Part shown: positions 44,151-52,796 of the stretch, one piece after another
Layout of the letters: each line of letters starts with the position of its first letter
Position numbering within the stretch: the first letter of the stretch is position 1
Source: Gp6-AA40 sp036274155
GTDB taxonomy: Bacteria; Acidobacteriota; Vicinamibacteria; Vicinamibacterales; UBA2999
Direction of reading: 5' to 3'
Assembly: GCA_036274155.1 (NCBI GenBank)
Contig: DASUGH010000041.1
Coordinates: 62,001 to 126,000 of the forward strand
Length of the DNA: 64,000 bases
Notes under the pieces: generated by a model
What the model was told of the DNA's origin: nothing
Database searches by the model: none
The model's input: only the letters and a program-made list of their open reading frames with translations
Program-made: the position numbers and the translations under genes

Positions 44151-46184
44151 ATGTTCGCTGCGTGCGCGCCAGCGGTGTTCGGCGCCACGGTGCTGCTCTG
44201 GTGCGACACCGCGACCGGACGTGCCCAGGCGCCCGCCGAGTGCGCGACCTCCGAATGTTCCATTGACGCGCGCCAGCCCGCCCGCCTGCAGGACCCGCCG
44301 CTTCTGGCCGATGCGGCCGCCGCCTCTCAGTTGAAACGCCAGTTCGTCGACGCGCTGCAGCGCTTCGTACGCGCGCAGGCTGGAACATTCGGCGACGAAG
44401 GCGCGGAGCTCGATCGCAGTCTGTCCGACATGGAGTCGACGCTCGAGAGGTGGGATGCCTCCATAGAGGCGCTGCGGGCGCGCGCGTCGCGATTGCCGGC
44501 GACCGCCGACGTCCACCTCGTAGCGGCGGTGGTCCTGCTCGACCGCCTTCGAGTCCACGAGGCCATCCGTGAGCTCGAGGCTGCCATCCGCAGCGAAGAC
44601 GGCCGCGCCGACGTGCATGCGCTCGCCGCCCTCGCCTACCGGCTCGCAGGCCGTCCGGCCGACGCGACGCGAGCGCTGCAGCGCGCTGCGGCGCTCGACC
44701 GCGACAACCCGGCGGTCTTCTACGCGCTGGCGCAGCCGTGGGCGAGCCCGGCCGGCTCAGAGGCCGCGTCCCAGACGCGGCGTGGTTTTCAACGGGCGGT
44801 CCGCGCGCGAAGCGCTGTCACACGTGCGGGCACCCCCGCCGGCCCCTTCGAACGCATCGATCTCTTGAAGCAGGCCGGCGGAGTGGCGCCGGTCTTTGCA
44901 GAGGCACGCTACCTCGAAGGGTTCGCCAGGCTGAACGAAGCCGATTACCGGGAAGCGCTCGCCCGTTTCCGAACCACGGCTCATGCTGATCCATTGGTGA
45001 CTGGCCAGCCTGAGACGCGCGATCGGAGAGTACAGGCAGCTTCGCTGCTGCGGGCTGCGCAGGTGGACACGGCGCGCCGGCAGCTGGAGAGCGCAGCGGA
45101 GGCCGCCCCGGACGACTCCGAAACACACCGCATCCTCGCGCTCGCCTGCTGGGTCGGCGACGATGCCGGGTGCGCCATCTCTCATCTCCGTTCGGCCATC
45201 CGCCTGGTGCCATCCGACAGCCGTGCGCGCTCGATGCTCGCCCGTGTGTTCGTCGAAGACGGTCGCGCCGCCGAAGCCGAGCACGAGTTGATGCAGACGC
45301 TCGAATCGGGTCTGGTCTCGGGTAGCGTGCACTATCAGCTCGCCCAGCTTTATCAACGTCGGGCGCTCCCGCCACAGGCGTCGCAGCAGCTGGAGAAGGC
45401 CGGGCAGTACGGACCGATCGTCGGACGCGACCACTTCTTCCGGCTGATGGGCAGCCTGCTCGTCGACCAGGCCGATTTCGACGGAGCCGTCGCGGCGTAT
45501 ACCAGGCGCATCGACGTGAACCCGAACAGCGCCGAAGCCCATCGCCAGCTCGGCGAGATTTTCTTCCTGCAGGGCCGCAACGAGGAGGCGCTGCTGGAGG
45601 CGACGACCGCTGCCTGGCTGGATCCGGCCGATGCGCGGGCACTCGCTGGCGTGGGCCAGGCCCACGTGCGCGCGACCGCCTACCCCGAGGCCGTCATCGC
45701 CTTCCGGCGTGCCCTCGAGCTCGACGGCGGTCTTCAGGAGGCACGCTACGGGCTCGCCACGTCGCTGTTGCGTTCAGGCAAGGCCGACGAGGCGCGCAGT
45801 CAGATGGCGATCGTCGAGCGGCTTCAGAGCGAAGCCGCAGCCCGGGGGCGATTGGCGTTTCAGGTCGACGCCCTCAGACGCGAGGCGTCCGGATACCTGA
45901 TTGCCGGCACGCTCGACGATGCGATCCGCGTGTTGAGCGAGATCCTGAGAGCCGACGACAGCGCGAGATCGCGTCGTGAGCTGTCAGTGGCTCTGATGAG
46001 GGCCGGACGCACGGTGGAGGCCGTCGAGCACCTCGAGGCTGCACGCCGCCTCGACGAGAGCCCGGAAGTGCTCGCGCTGCTCGCCGCCGCGTACGAGACT
46101 GCCGGCAGGCGTGAGGACGGCGCCCGGTTGCGCGTGCAACAGCGCCGTCTCATTGAGCAGGCCAGGCTCGATCGGCTTCGATAA
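44151..46184 (+). CDS. Exported tetratricopeptide-repeat protein
   Basis: A 677-residue protein, ATG 44151, with a signal-like N-terminus (FAACAPAVFGATVLLWCDTATGRAQ) and about ten TPR units, seen as AIRELEAAIRSEDGRADVHALAALAYRLAGRPADATRALQRA and DAVAAYTRRIDVNPNSAEAHRQLGEIFFLQGRNEEALLEA-like repeats. Pro-rich ends are absent. Such proteins bind partners in envelope complexes. It is convergent with the CRTAC1 gene; in this phylum the two families are often adjacent. Confidence 0.83.
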   Translation: MFAACAPAVFGATVLLWCDTATGRAQAPAECATSECSIDARQPARLQDPPLLADAAAASQLKRQFVDALQRFVRAQAGTFGDEGAELDRSLSDMESTLERWDASIEALRARASRLPATADVHLVAAVVLLDRLRVHEAIRELEAAIRSEDGRADVHALAALAYRLAGRPADATRALQRAAALDRDNPAVFYALAQPWASPAGSEAASQTRRGFQRAVRARSAVTRAGTPAGPFERIDLLKQAGGVAPVFAEARYLEGFARLNEADYREALARFRTTAHADPLVTGQPETRDRRVQAASLLRAAQVDTARRQLESAAEAAPDDSETHRILALACWVGDDAGCAISHLRSAIRLVPSDSRARSMLARVFVEDGRAAEAEHELMQTLESGLVSGSVHYQLAQLYQRRALPPQASQQLEKAGQYGPIVGRDHFFRLMGSLLVDQADFDGAVAAYTRRIDVNPNSAEAHRQLGEIFFLQGRNEEALLEATTAAWLDPADARALAGVGQAHVRATAYPEAVIAFRRALELDGGLQEARYGLATSLLRSGKADEARSQMAIVERLQSEAAARGRLAFQVDALRREASGYLIAGTLDDAIRVLSEILRADDSARSRRELSVALMRAGRTVEAVEHLEAARRLDESPEVLALLAAAYETAGRREDGARLRVQQRRLIEQARLDRLR

Positions 46185-46222
46185 AACAGGCCCGATCCCG
46201 ACCGCTGACCGCGCGGCGCCGT

Positions 46223-47899
46223 TCACCGCTGGCCGACGCGCAAGCCTGCCCCTTCCCTGGCGACGTAGAAGCGATCCGCCTCGACACCGGTGGCAGACTC
46301 GACGAGGCCGCTCGGCCATCGAATCTCGAGCCGTTCAATGCGCGACACCGTGCCGAGACCGAAGTGCGCCCGCGTGTCGCTGTGGGAGAGATAGCTGCCG
46401 TCGCCGCGCACCCACGTCACCTGCCGGCGGCCGGCCGCATCGATACGTACTTTGGCACCTATCGCATCGCGATTGCTCTTGGAGCCGATGAGCCGCAGCG
46501 TCACCCAGTGATTGGCGCTCGACGTGTCGTTCCGGAGCAGCGTCGGCGGCTCGTTCATGTTGATGACCAGGATGTCGACGTCGCCGTCGTTGTCGTAGTC
46601 GCCGAACGCGGCCCCGCGGCTCGACTGCTCGATGAGCAGGCCCCCGCCGCTCTCGGCGGTCGCGTGCCGGAACCGGCGCCCCTCGTTCATGAACAGCTGC
46701 TTGCGCTGGCGGTAGCGCGTGCCGAGGCCATGCCGGTCCACTTCCGGATAGACGTGGCCATTGGCGATGAACACATCCAGCCGGCCGTCGTTGTCGAGGT
46801 CGACCAGCTTCACTCCCCAGCCCAGATACGCGCCAGCGGTCGACGCGATGCCAGCGGCATAGCTGCGATCCGTGAACAGGCCCGCCGGCCCGTTCTCGTA
46901 CAGCGTGTTGTAGTCGTGCGAGAAGTTGGTGACGATGAGGTCCGCGAGACCGTCGCCGTTGTAGTCGCCGGCGTCGACGCCCATGCCGGCCTGGGCGCGG
47001 CCGTCGCCGCTCAGGGCCGCGCCCGACAGCAGACCCTCTTCAACGAAGGTGCCGTTGCCACGATTGCGGAAGAGAAGATTCGGCACCGAATCGTTCGCAA
47101 CGAAGATGTCGGGCCAGAGGTCGTCGTTGAGATCCGCGAACACGACACCGAAGCCGTAATACCCGGGATCGTCTGCACCGCTGGCAACGCTGACATCGGA
47201 GAACGTCCCGTCGCCGTTGTTCCTGTACAACACGTCCTTCTCACCCGTGAGCCGTTTCGGGCCGCAGAACACGTCGGTTGCCATGAACTTGCAATTCGCT
47301 GTCGTGCCGCGGCTGGGAATCGTGCGCTCGTCGAACTGCACGTAGTTCGCGACGTACAGATCCAGATCCCCATCGCGGTCATAGTCGGCGAAGGCGCAGC
47401 TCGTGCTCCAGCGTGACTCGTCGAGCCTGGCGCCGCTGGTGACGTCGGCGAACGTTCCCATGCCGGTGTTGTGCCACAGCACATCCGCGCCGAACGCCGT
47501 GATGTACACGTCGTCGAATCCGTCGTTGTCGTAATCGCCGACACAGACACCCGAACCCCATCCGCGGCGTGCGAATCCGCTCGCCGACGTCACGTCTCGG
47601 AATCGACCGCCACCGGTGTTCTGATAGAGGGCCAGCATCGGATCGCCGCCGGCCGCAAAGCCCTCTCGCGTGGATCCGTTGACGATGAGGGCGTCGAGAT
47701 CGCCGTCGTTGTCGTAGTCGAAGAACGCCGCGCCGTTGCCGTTCGCGTCGACGATGTAGTTCTTGTCGGGGCCGCCAGAGACGTTGACGAGGTCGAGGCC
47801 CGACCCGGCGGCCACGTCCACCAGTCGCACCACGGCACCCTGGGCACCGGCGAGCGCCGCCAGGAGCGCGATCAGGATGCCGATCAGAAGGAGACGCAC
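46223..47899 (-). CDS. CRTAC1-type FG-GAP/ASPIC-UnbV protein
   Basis: A 558-residue exported protein: signal peptide (LLLIGILIALLAALAGAQ), then about seven FG-GAP/VCBS repeats with calcium-binding DXDXDG loops (FFDYDNDGDLDALIVN, ADYDRDGDLDLYVAN, VDLDNDGRLDVFIANG, GDYDNDGDVDILVIN), and a C-terminal ASPIC/UnbV domain (GRRQVTWVRGDGSYLSHSD, FGLG, IRWPSG). A secreted beta-propeller, likely calcium-stabilised. Its 3' end faces the TPR gene. Confidence 0.9.
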   Translation of the reverse strand: MRLLLIGILIALLAALAGAQGAVVRLVDVAAGSGLDLVNVSGGPDKNYIVDANGNGAAFFDYDNDGDLDALIVNGSTREGFAAGGDPMLALYQNTGGGRFRDVTSASGFARRGWGSGVCVGDYDNDGFDDVYITAFGADVLWHNTGMGTFADVTSGARLDESRWSTSCAFADYDRDGDLDLYVANYVQFDERTIPSRGTTANCKFMATDVFCGPKRLTGEKDVLYRNNGDGTFSDVSVASGADDPGYYGFGVVFADLNDDLWPDIFVANDSVPNLLFRNRGNGTFVEEGLLSGAALSGDGRAQAGMGVDAGDYNGDGLADLIVTNFSHDYNTLYENGPAGLFTDRSYAAGIASTAGAYLGWGVKLVDLDNDGRLDVFIANGHVYPEVDRHGLGTRYRQRKQLFMNEGRRFRHATAESGGGLLIEQSSRGAAFGDYDNDGDVDILVINMNEPPTLLRNDTSSANHWVTLRLIGSKSNRDAIGAKVRIDAAGRRQVTWVRGDGSYLSHSDTRAHFGLGTVSRIERLEIRWPSGLVESATGVEADRFYVAREGAGLRVGQR

Positions 47900-47932
47900 G
47901 GCGCCCGTATTCTTGCAGATCGACCGGGTGAG

Positions 47933-47941
47933 TGGTATTTA
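47933..47941 (+). promoter_or_regulatory. Extended -10 placed for leaderless transcription
   Basis: TG-G-TATTTA ends seven bases before ATG 47949, so transcription would start at the start codon; no ribosome-binding site lies between. A second ATG at 47955 is close by. Confidence 0.38.
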
Positions 47942-47948
47942 ACGCGGA

Positions 47949-48599
47949 ATGAACATGAGAGTGCTCGCATCGATCGGCGCCGGACCGGCGCTCGTGCTGG
48001 CCTGCTCCTGCGGCAGCGGGAGTGCGGCCGGGCCTTCCGCCGTCGAGCGCGTCTCAGGCGTGTGGGTCGGGCAGTCGACGCTGTCGTCGGTGAGCGGAGG
48101 CGAATGCGTCGGGACCATGCTTGGCGAGAAGATCGGCGGCCGCGACATGTTCGCGGCACCAATGGTACAGACCGGCTCCCATGTCGAAGCCACCGTCAGC
48201 TATGAGGGCAACAAGACTGCCTGTGCGTACTCGGGAGGCCGGCAGGGAGCCGACATCGAGCTGACCCTCACGTCGTGTCGTGTCGACGAGGTTCGTTCGA
48301 TGCGGTGCGACAATGGCGAGTCCCGCGAGATCCGGATGATGTCGGGCCGGATTACCGCTCGTGCCGACAATGGCACCGGCAGCGGGAGCGACACCACCAC
48401 ATGGAACGTGCTGCTGCCTGGCACGACAACGTCCGTCGGGACGCTGTCGCTGACAGCGACGTTTACGTGGAACGAGCTGGCGCTCCCCTCGAGCGACTTC
48501 CACATCTTCGACGGGTCGGTCCGGCCGGGCTATGTGGACGGCACGACCGTCATCCCCGCCGACTCCGAACCGTTCTGCCTCGAGTGCGGCTGGTTCTGA
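47949..48599 (+). CDS. Putative lipoprotein of unknown function
   Basis: A 216-residue protein with a lipobox LVLAC (Cys19) after a short hydrophobic signal, then a Ser/Gly-rich link. The mature domain (about 35-215) is predicted all-beta (SGVWVGQSTLSSVSGGECVG, GADIELTLTSCRVDEV, VGTLSLTATFTWNELALP), with several cysteines that may form disulfides, ending CLECGWF. No family recognised. Divergent from the CRTAC1 gene with 49 bases between. Confidence 0.7.
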   Translation: MNMRVLASIGAGPALVLACSCGSGSAAGPSAVERVSGVWVGQSTLSSVSGGECVGTMLGEKIGGRDMFAAPMVQTGSHVEATVSYEGNKTACAYSGGRQGADIELTLTSCRVDEVRSMRCDNGESREIRMMSGRITARADNGTGSGSDTTTWNVLLPGTTTSVGTLSLTATFTWNELALPSSDFHIFDGSVRPGYVDGTTVIPADSEPFCLECGWF

Positions 48600-48603
48600 C
48601 GAC

Positions 48604-48723
48604 CTACCACGCGGGATTCTTCCCCGACTTGTAGGCCCACTCGTCGCGGTTCTCGGTGTAGTTTCCCAGTGCCTCGATATCCTCTGCGCCTCGCAGGCCG
48701 ATTGGTTCCCAGGGCCTACACAT
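48604..48723 (-). CDS. Small ORF or gene tail overlapping the cupin stop
   Basis: A 39-residue frame from ATG 48723, which overlaps the cupin stop in another frame (ATGTGTAG). It encodes RPWEPIGLRGAEDIEALG followed by NYTENRDEWAYKSGKNPAW, a composition like real protein rather than a shadow. It could be a coupled microprotein or the surviving C-terminus of a lost gene. No family recognised. Confidence 0.35.
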   Translation of the reverse strand: MCRPWEPIGLRGAEDIEALGNYTENRDEWAYKSGKNPAW

Positions 48724-49192
48724 CGTCGCGCCCGATGTTGACGATGAAGTAGTGGGCTCGCGTTGTCCCGACGTTCTTCGCGTTGTGAAGCTCGTTCGAG
48801 CCGATCACGCCGACATCGCCGGGCCCGAGCCGATACGGCTTCCCGCCAATCGTCAGCTCCATCGTCCCCTCGCGGACGAGCATCATCTCCTCGCGCAGGT
48901 GCTGGTGGGGCGGATGGTTCACCTCGCCAGGCGCGATGTCGCTCTGGTGCGACTCGATCTTGAAGCCGGTGTGCGTCTTGGCGGTGAACATCCGGCGCTG
49001 CCGGTTCTGGCCGTTCGTGGTGACTGGAAGCTCGTTGAACACGAAGGCCTGCGTCTTCATCACCGGCAGTTTCTCGACCGAGTCGGCCGCCGCCTGGGCT
49101 GGCGCGGCGTTCTGAGGGGCGGCTTCAGCCGACGCTCCGGCAGCCAGCAGGAACGGCAGCAGCGATGCCAGGTCTCGTCGTGAGTACTGCAT
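48716..49192 (-). CDS. Exported small cupin-domain protein
   Basis: A 158-residue protein with a Tat-like leader (YSRRDLASLLPFLLAAGASAEA) and one cupin domain: HPPHQHLREEMMLVREGTMEL gives two histidines and a glutamate for metal binding, and GPGDVGVIGSNELHNAKNVG gives the second motif with another histidine. Small exported cupins bind metal and an unknown ligand. It is the first of two possible coupled frames, with the small ORF at 48604 overlapping its stop. Confidence 0.8.
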   Translation of the reverse strand: MQYSRRDLASLLPFLLAAGASAEAAPQNAAPAQAAADSVEKLPVMKTQAFVFNELPVTTNGQNRQRRMFTAKTHTGFKIESHQSDIAPGEVNHPPHQHLREEMMLVREGTMELTIGGKPYRLGPGDVGVIGSNELHNAKNVGTTRAHYFIVNIGRDDV

Positions 49193-49270
49193 GGTTATCC
49201 TCGCTGCGGAATCCTACTACCACGTGCACGCGAATGCAGGATCGAGTTCGTGCCGGGCGACGGCGAATGA

Positions 49271-49415
49271 ACCGAGCTGAAGCTCGGTTCTGTGACGCCA
49301 TTCGACATCTGCGACTAACCGAGCTGAAGCTCGGTTCTGCGAGGTGATTCGACGTTCTGCGACTAACCGAGCTGAAGCTCGGTTCTGCGAGGTGATTCGA
49401 CTCGGTTCTGCGACG
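49271..49415 (-). repeat. Three tandem palindromic units plus a partial one
   Basis: Perfect cores ACCGAGC-TGAA-GCTCGGT begin at 49271, 49318 and 49366 (period 47-48), each followed by TCTGCGA or TCTGTGA; a truncated copy CTCGGTTCTGCGACG is at 49401. The 30-base spacer (GGTGATTCGACGTTCTGCGACTA) is nearly identical between units 2 and 3. Unlike other loci, no stop codon lies just upstream in the repeat's sense. Confidence 0.88.
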
Positions 49416-49770
49416 CGGAGGAGCTCACGATCTGTGCGACTCATGACATCAAGCGGTCGACGCGGAAGGCAGTGGTTCGACCTCACGGCGTTCGATACGC
49501 TGAGGCAACCTGAAACAGTAGACCAGGCTCCCCGCACCGGATCTGAAGTCGTTGCATAGGGTCGAGGTACGCAGAGCGCCAGCGGTTTCATCGGACGGAA
49601 GATCTTTCACCCTCTGTATCTGCGCGTTGGAAATCTCTTCCGCACAAACTCCAATAAATCACCACGTTTCGTGAGTTGGCAGGAAGAGTGCTCACTGCTG
49701 CCGAACGGGGTGTCGCTTGGCAGCCCGTCGGTATGGAGCGGGAGTCAATCAGTTCGAGAGAGGAGTGATG
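49416..49770 (+). other. Gene-free stretch upstream of the small exported protein
   Basis: These 355 bases hold no recognisable gene. A less GC-rich part around 49627-49660 (TTGGAA, then CCAATAAATC) may be the promoter of the gene at 49771; AGGAG at 49761-49765 is its ribosome-binding site. Confidence 0.35.
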
Positions 49771-50181
49771 ATGCTGCGATTTGTCACCTCGGCATTAACG
49801 GCAGTCGCGCTCGCCGGCACGGTGGGCGTGGTCGCACAGGAACGTCAGGATCCCGCGGCTCCGCAGCCGGGCGGTCCACCATCAGCGCAAAGGTCCACTC
49901 AGCAAGCAGAGAAAGCCACGTTGACCGGCTGTGTCATGGAGGCCAAGACGACAGACGGAACCACGGCCTTCGTGTTGAACAAAGCCGAAGGCGGGTCAGC
50001 CGCCATGTACGTCCTCGTCGCCGCGACGCCGAGCGAGTTGTCGGGTCACGTCAACAAGAAGGTCGAAGTGACGGGACCGGTTCAGCAGCCGAGCGCGCCT
50101 GCGGACGCCGACAGCAAGGTGCTGCGGCCGCCGCTCATGCGTGTCGAGTCTGTGAAATCCGTCGAGGGGAGCTGCAACTAA
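49771..50181 (+). CDS. Small exported hypothetical protein
   Basis: A 136-residue protein with a signal peptide (LRFVTSALTAVALAGTVGVVAQ). ATG 49771 is preferred over the adjacent ATG 49768 because AGGAG lies five bases before it. The mature part has a Pro/Gln-rich start, then a compact OB-like domain: ATLTGCVMEAKTTDG, AMYVLVAATPSELSGHVNKKVEVTG. The TGCV element and final VEGSCN resemble small acidobacterial exported proteins of unknown role. Confidence 0.72.
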   Translation: MLRFVTSALTAVALAGTVGVVAQERQDPAAPQPGGPPSAQRSTQQAEKATLTGCVMEAKTTDGTTAFVLNKAEGGSAAMYVLVAATPSELSGHVNKKVEVTGPVQQPSAPADADSKVLRPPLMRVESVKSVEGSCN

Positions 50182-50327
50182 GCAGGGCTATCCCCTCAGA
50201 TCAGGACGCTACAGTCAGCGCCGTTCGGAACTCGAGAGCTCCCGCTCTCGTGGGCGTTTCGAACGGCGCTTCTGAATGCGGCAGCGATTCTCGTGCGCGA
50301 CCTGTCCGTGGACGCCTCGTCGGTCGC

Positions 50328-52031
50328 TCAGCGGCCATGAGGCGCCAGGCGCTTCAACTCCTCGAACCAGGACAGGACGTATCGAATCTCGACGCCGGTC
50401 GCCGCGACTCCGTCAACGACCTGGCCTTCATCGGTCATGATGAATCGTCCGTCCTTGAAGATGTCGACATTCCTGCCGGCATCCGCGGTGACGTTCAGCG
50501 GCACGGCCGCCGCAACCTTCCTCGGGTTGCCGCCGCGGAACACCCCGACGGTATTGACATCGATCGAAACGAGTGGCCCAGCGCCCGGGAAGTACATCAG
50601 TCGCGTACCGTCTCGCGACCAGAGCGGATGATGACCGGTGTCCCTGGCGGAGACCATGTAGTCCACGCCTGTGGAGGGAAAGGGCTCTGCCCGAATCGAT
50701 ACACCAGCGTTGCCACGCAGCGTGTAGGCAATGAAACGGCCGTCCGGGGAGAACTCGGCATTGAACGGCCGCGTCGATGTGGCCTTCCCGACGCGGGTGG
50801 CCTTTTTCTCGGTCACCGAGTACGCCCACAACGACGTTTCCCCGCTCTTGTCGTCGACCGCGCTGTAGAGAAGCAGGTTGTGGTGTGGCGACCATGACTC
50901 TGGGACGTGCGACGTGCCCTTCTGCGGCGTCGTCAGCCGCGTTGCCGTATCGGACCCATCGGCGCGCTGCCAGAAGACCGCCGTATCGCCGTCGCGATTG
51001 GACTGGAACGCAATCCGCTCGTTGCCGGCCCAGACGGGAAAACGGTTCCGACCCACGAGCGTGAGCTGCGGCAGGCGTCTGGTTGCCAGTTCGTGGACGA
51101 AGATGTTGCCATCCGCGACTACAGCCACCCTGGTTTCGTCCGGCGAGATCCGGGGCGCCTCGTACCGCGCGCGGGGAAGGTCAACCGGCTGGCGTGCGCC
51201 CGCAGGCTCGACGATCGTGAGGCGGCCTCCGGCGGCGCTTTCCAAGGCTCCGGGGACGTACGCCAGATCGCCTTTCGACGAAAACGCGAAGTGGGCAACC
51301 GCCGTACGGGTCGTCGAGAGCGGTGAACGACGAACGCCCTGCACGATGGCAACTTGAGGGCCTGCGGGCGTGAGCCGACTGGGATCGACCGGCATCGCGA
51401 ACAATGTGCCGCCGACTGCGTACACGACGTGCCCTGTCGGGATATAACGGCCGTCGCTGCCGCCCTCGACGATTGTCTGGCGCGGACCCGAGGGGAGCGG
51501 CTGCAGCACGATGCTCGCCGTATCCCACCTGTCTGCGTCGAGTCCCTTGCCCAGCGTGAACAGCACCCGGTTGCCCGGCAGCATCTGCGGTCCGTACGCC
51601 AATTCACTGTCGTCGAGGTCGATGAGAGTCTCCATTTTTCCGCCCGTCGACCTGACCTGCATGATGCCGCCGATCTGACCAATCAGAATTGTGTCGTCTC
51701 GCTCCCAGGTGATCCCGAGGGGAGTGCTCCTGAGGGCGGTCACCGGAACAGCGACCCCACCGGTTGCCGCGATTCTCTTGAGCGTGCGATCGGTAACGGT
51801 GACGAACGCGATTTGACTTCCGTCGGGCGAGAACGTCGGATTGATGGCCGTCGTCGCATCCTGCGTTCCCGGGATCGGTCTCGCGACGAAATCGTCGCTC
51901 GATTTCACATACAGTTGCGAGTCGGCGGCAAACACGAGGCGGGTCCCATCATTGGAGAAATCGGTTCGGGCTAGATTCTGCCACGAAGCCGGCTGCCGGT
52001 CTGGGTCTTCGGGTGAAACAATCAGGAGCAT
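50328..52031 (-). pseudogene. Orphan PD40 sensor domain of a Ser/Thr kinase (5'-truncated)
   Basis: The frame encodes 567 residues that match the extracytoplasmic PD40 half of acidobacterial Ser/Thr kinases: DFSNDGTRLVFAADSQLYVKS, ARPIPGTQDATTAINPTFSPDG, then ITWERDDTILIGQIGG, AHFAFSSKGDLAYVPG and YEAPRISPDETRVAVVADG. The kinase domain, linker and membrane span expected before them are missing, and there is no signal peptide. The start is next to and antiparallel with the esterase start (CATG at 52029-52032). The fragment may be untranslated or produce a cytoplasmic propeller. Typed as a truncated gene. Confidence 0.7.
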
Positions 52032-52713
52032 GGACTCAGTCGCGCTGACGCGGACGATCGAGGCCCGGGTGCACGGCCGGTATCTCGTTCGAGTGCCGCG
52101 CTCACCAGGGCCGTGGCCGGCGCTCTACAGCTTTCACGGGTACGGCGAAGACGCGGTCACGAATCTGACGGCCGTGGAGCGCATCCCGGGTGTGGACGAC
52201 TGGCTGCTCGTCGCCGTCCAGGCGCTGCATCCGTTCTACGCGAAGAACGAACGGATTGTGGCGAGCTGGATGACGCGGCAGGACCGGGAGCTCGCCATCG
52301 CCGACAACGTGCGCTATGTCCGCACCGTCGTCGACGCCGTCGAGCGTGAATACCAGGTGAGCTCGTCGATCGTTTTTGCCGGCTTCTCGCAGGGCGTGGC
52401 GATGGCGTACCGGGCGGCAGCGCACATCCCGGCGGCAGCCGTGATCGCACTCGCCGGCGACGTTCCTCCCGACATCGCGAGCGCGCCGGACAAACCCGAT
52501 CGCTCCGTGCTGCCGCACGTGCTGATAGGCCGAGGCACAGCCGACGCCTGGTACCCGAAGGAAAAGATGGACGCCGACGCCGCGCGCCTGCTCGAACTGG
52601 CCAGCCGCGTTGAAACGTGCGTGTTCACCGGCGGCCACGAATGGACCGACGCCTTCGCCGCGGCCGCCGGCGGGTTCCTGACGAGGCTGCGCAACGCACC
52701 GCACTTCGACTAA
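52030..52713 (+). CDS. Phospholipase/carboxylesterase-like alpha/beta hydrolase
   Basis: A 227-residue cytoplasmic hydrolase from ATG 52030, with AGGAG five bases upstream. ALYSFHGYGEDAVTNL provides the oxyanion loop, GFSQGVAMAYRAAAH the nucleophile elbow with Ser, and GRGTADAWYPKEK plus GGHEWTDAFA the Asp and His of the triad. This matches the PF02230 esterase/phospholipase group. A 13-bp-stem hairpin overlaps the stop. Confidence 0.85.
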   Translation: MDSVALTRTIEARVHGRYLVRVPRSPGPWPALYSFHGYGEDAVTNLTAVERIPGVDDWLLVAVQALHPFYAKNERIVASWMTRQDRELAIADNVRYVRTVVDAVEREYQVSSSIVFAGFSQGVAMAYRAAAHIPAAAVIALAGDVPPDIASAPDKPDRSVLPHVLIGRGTADAWYPKEKMDADAARLLELASRVETCVFTGGHEWTDAFAAAAGGFLTRLRNAPHFD

Positions 52714-52742
52714 CACCGGACTTCACTTGGAAGTCCGGTGTT
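52712..52742 (+). terminator. Strong hairpin overlapping the esterase stop codon
   Basis: Perfect 13-base arms (52712-52724 and 52730-52742) with the loop ACTTG. The left arm starts inside TAA. No T-tract follows. The minus-strand amidase gene ends 55 bases downstream, so it lies between convergent genes and could act in both directions. Confidence 0.65.
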
Positions 52743-52796
52743 GGTCGCGGAGCCCGGTTGCGTCGGGCATGCAACCGCGAAGTGGTATCGACGCCT

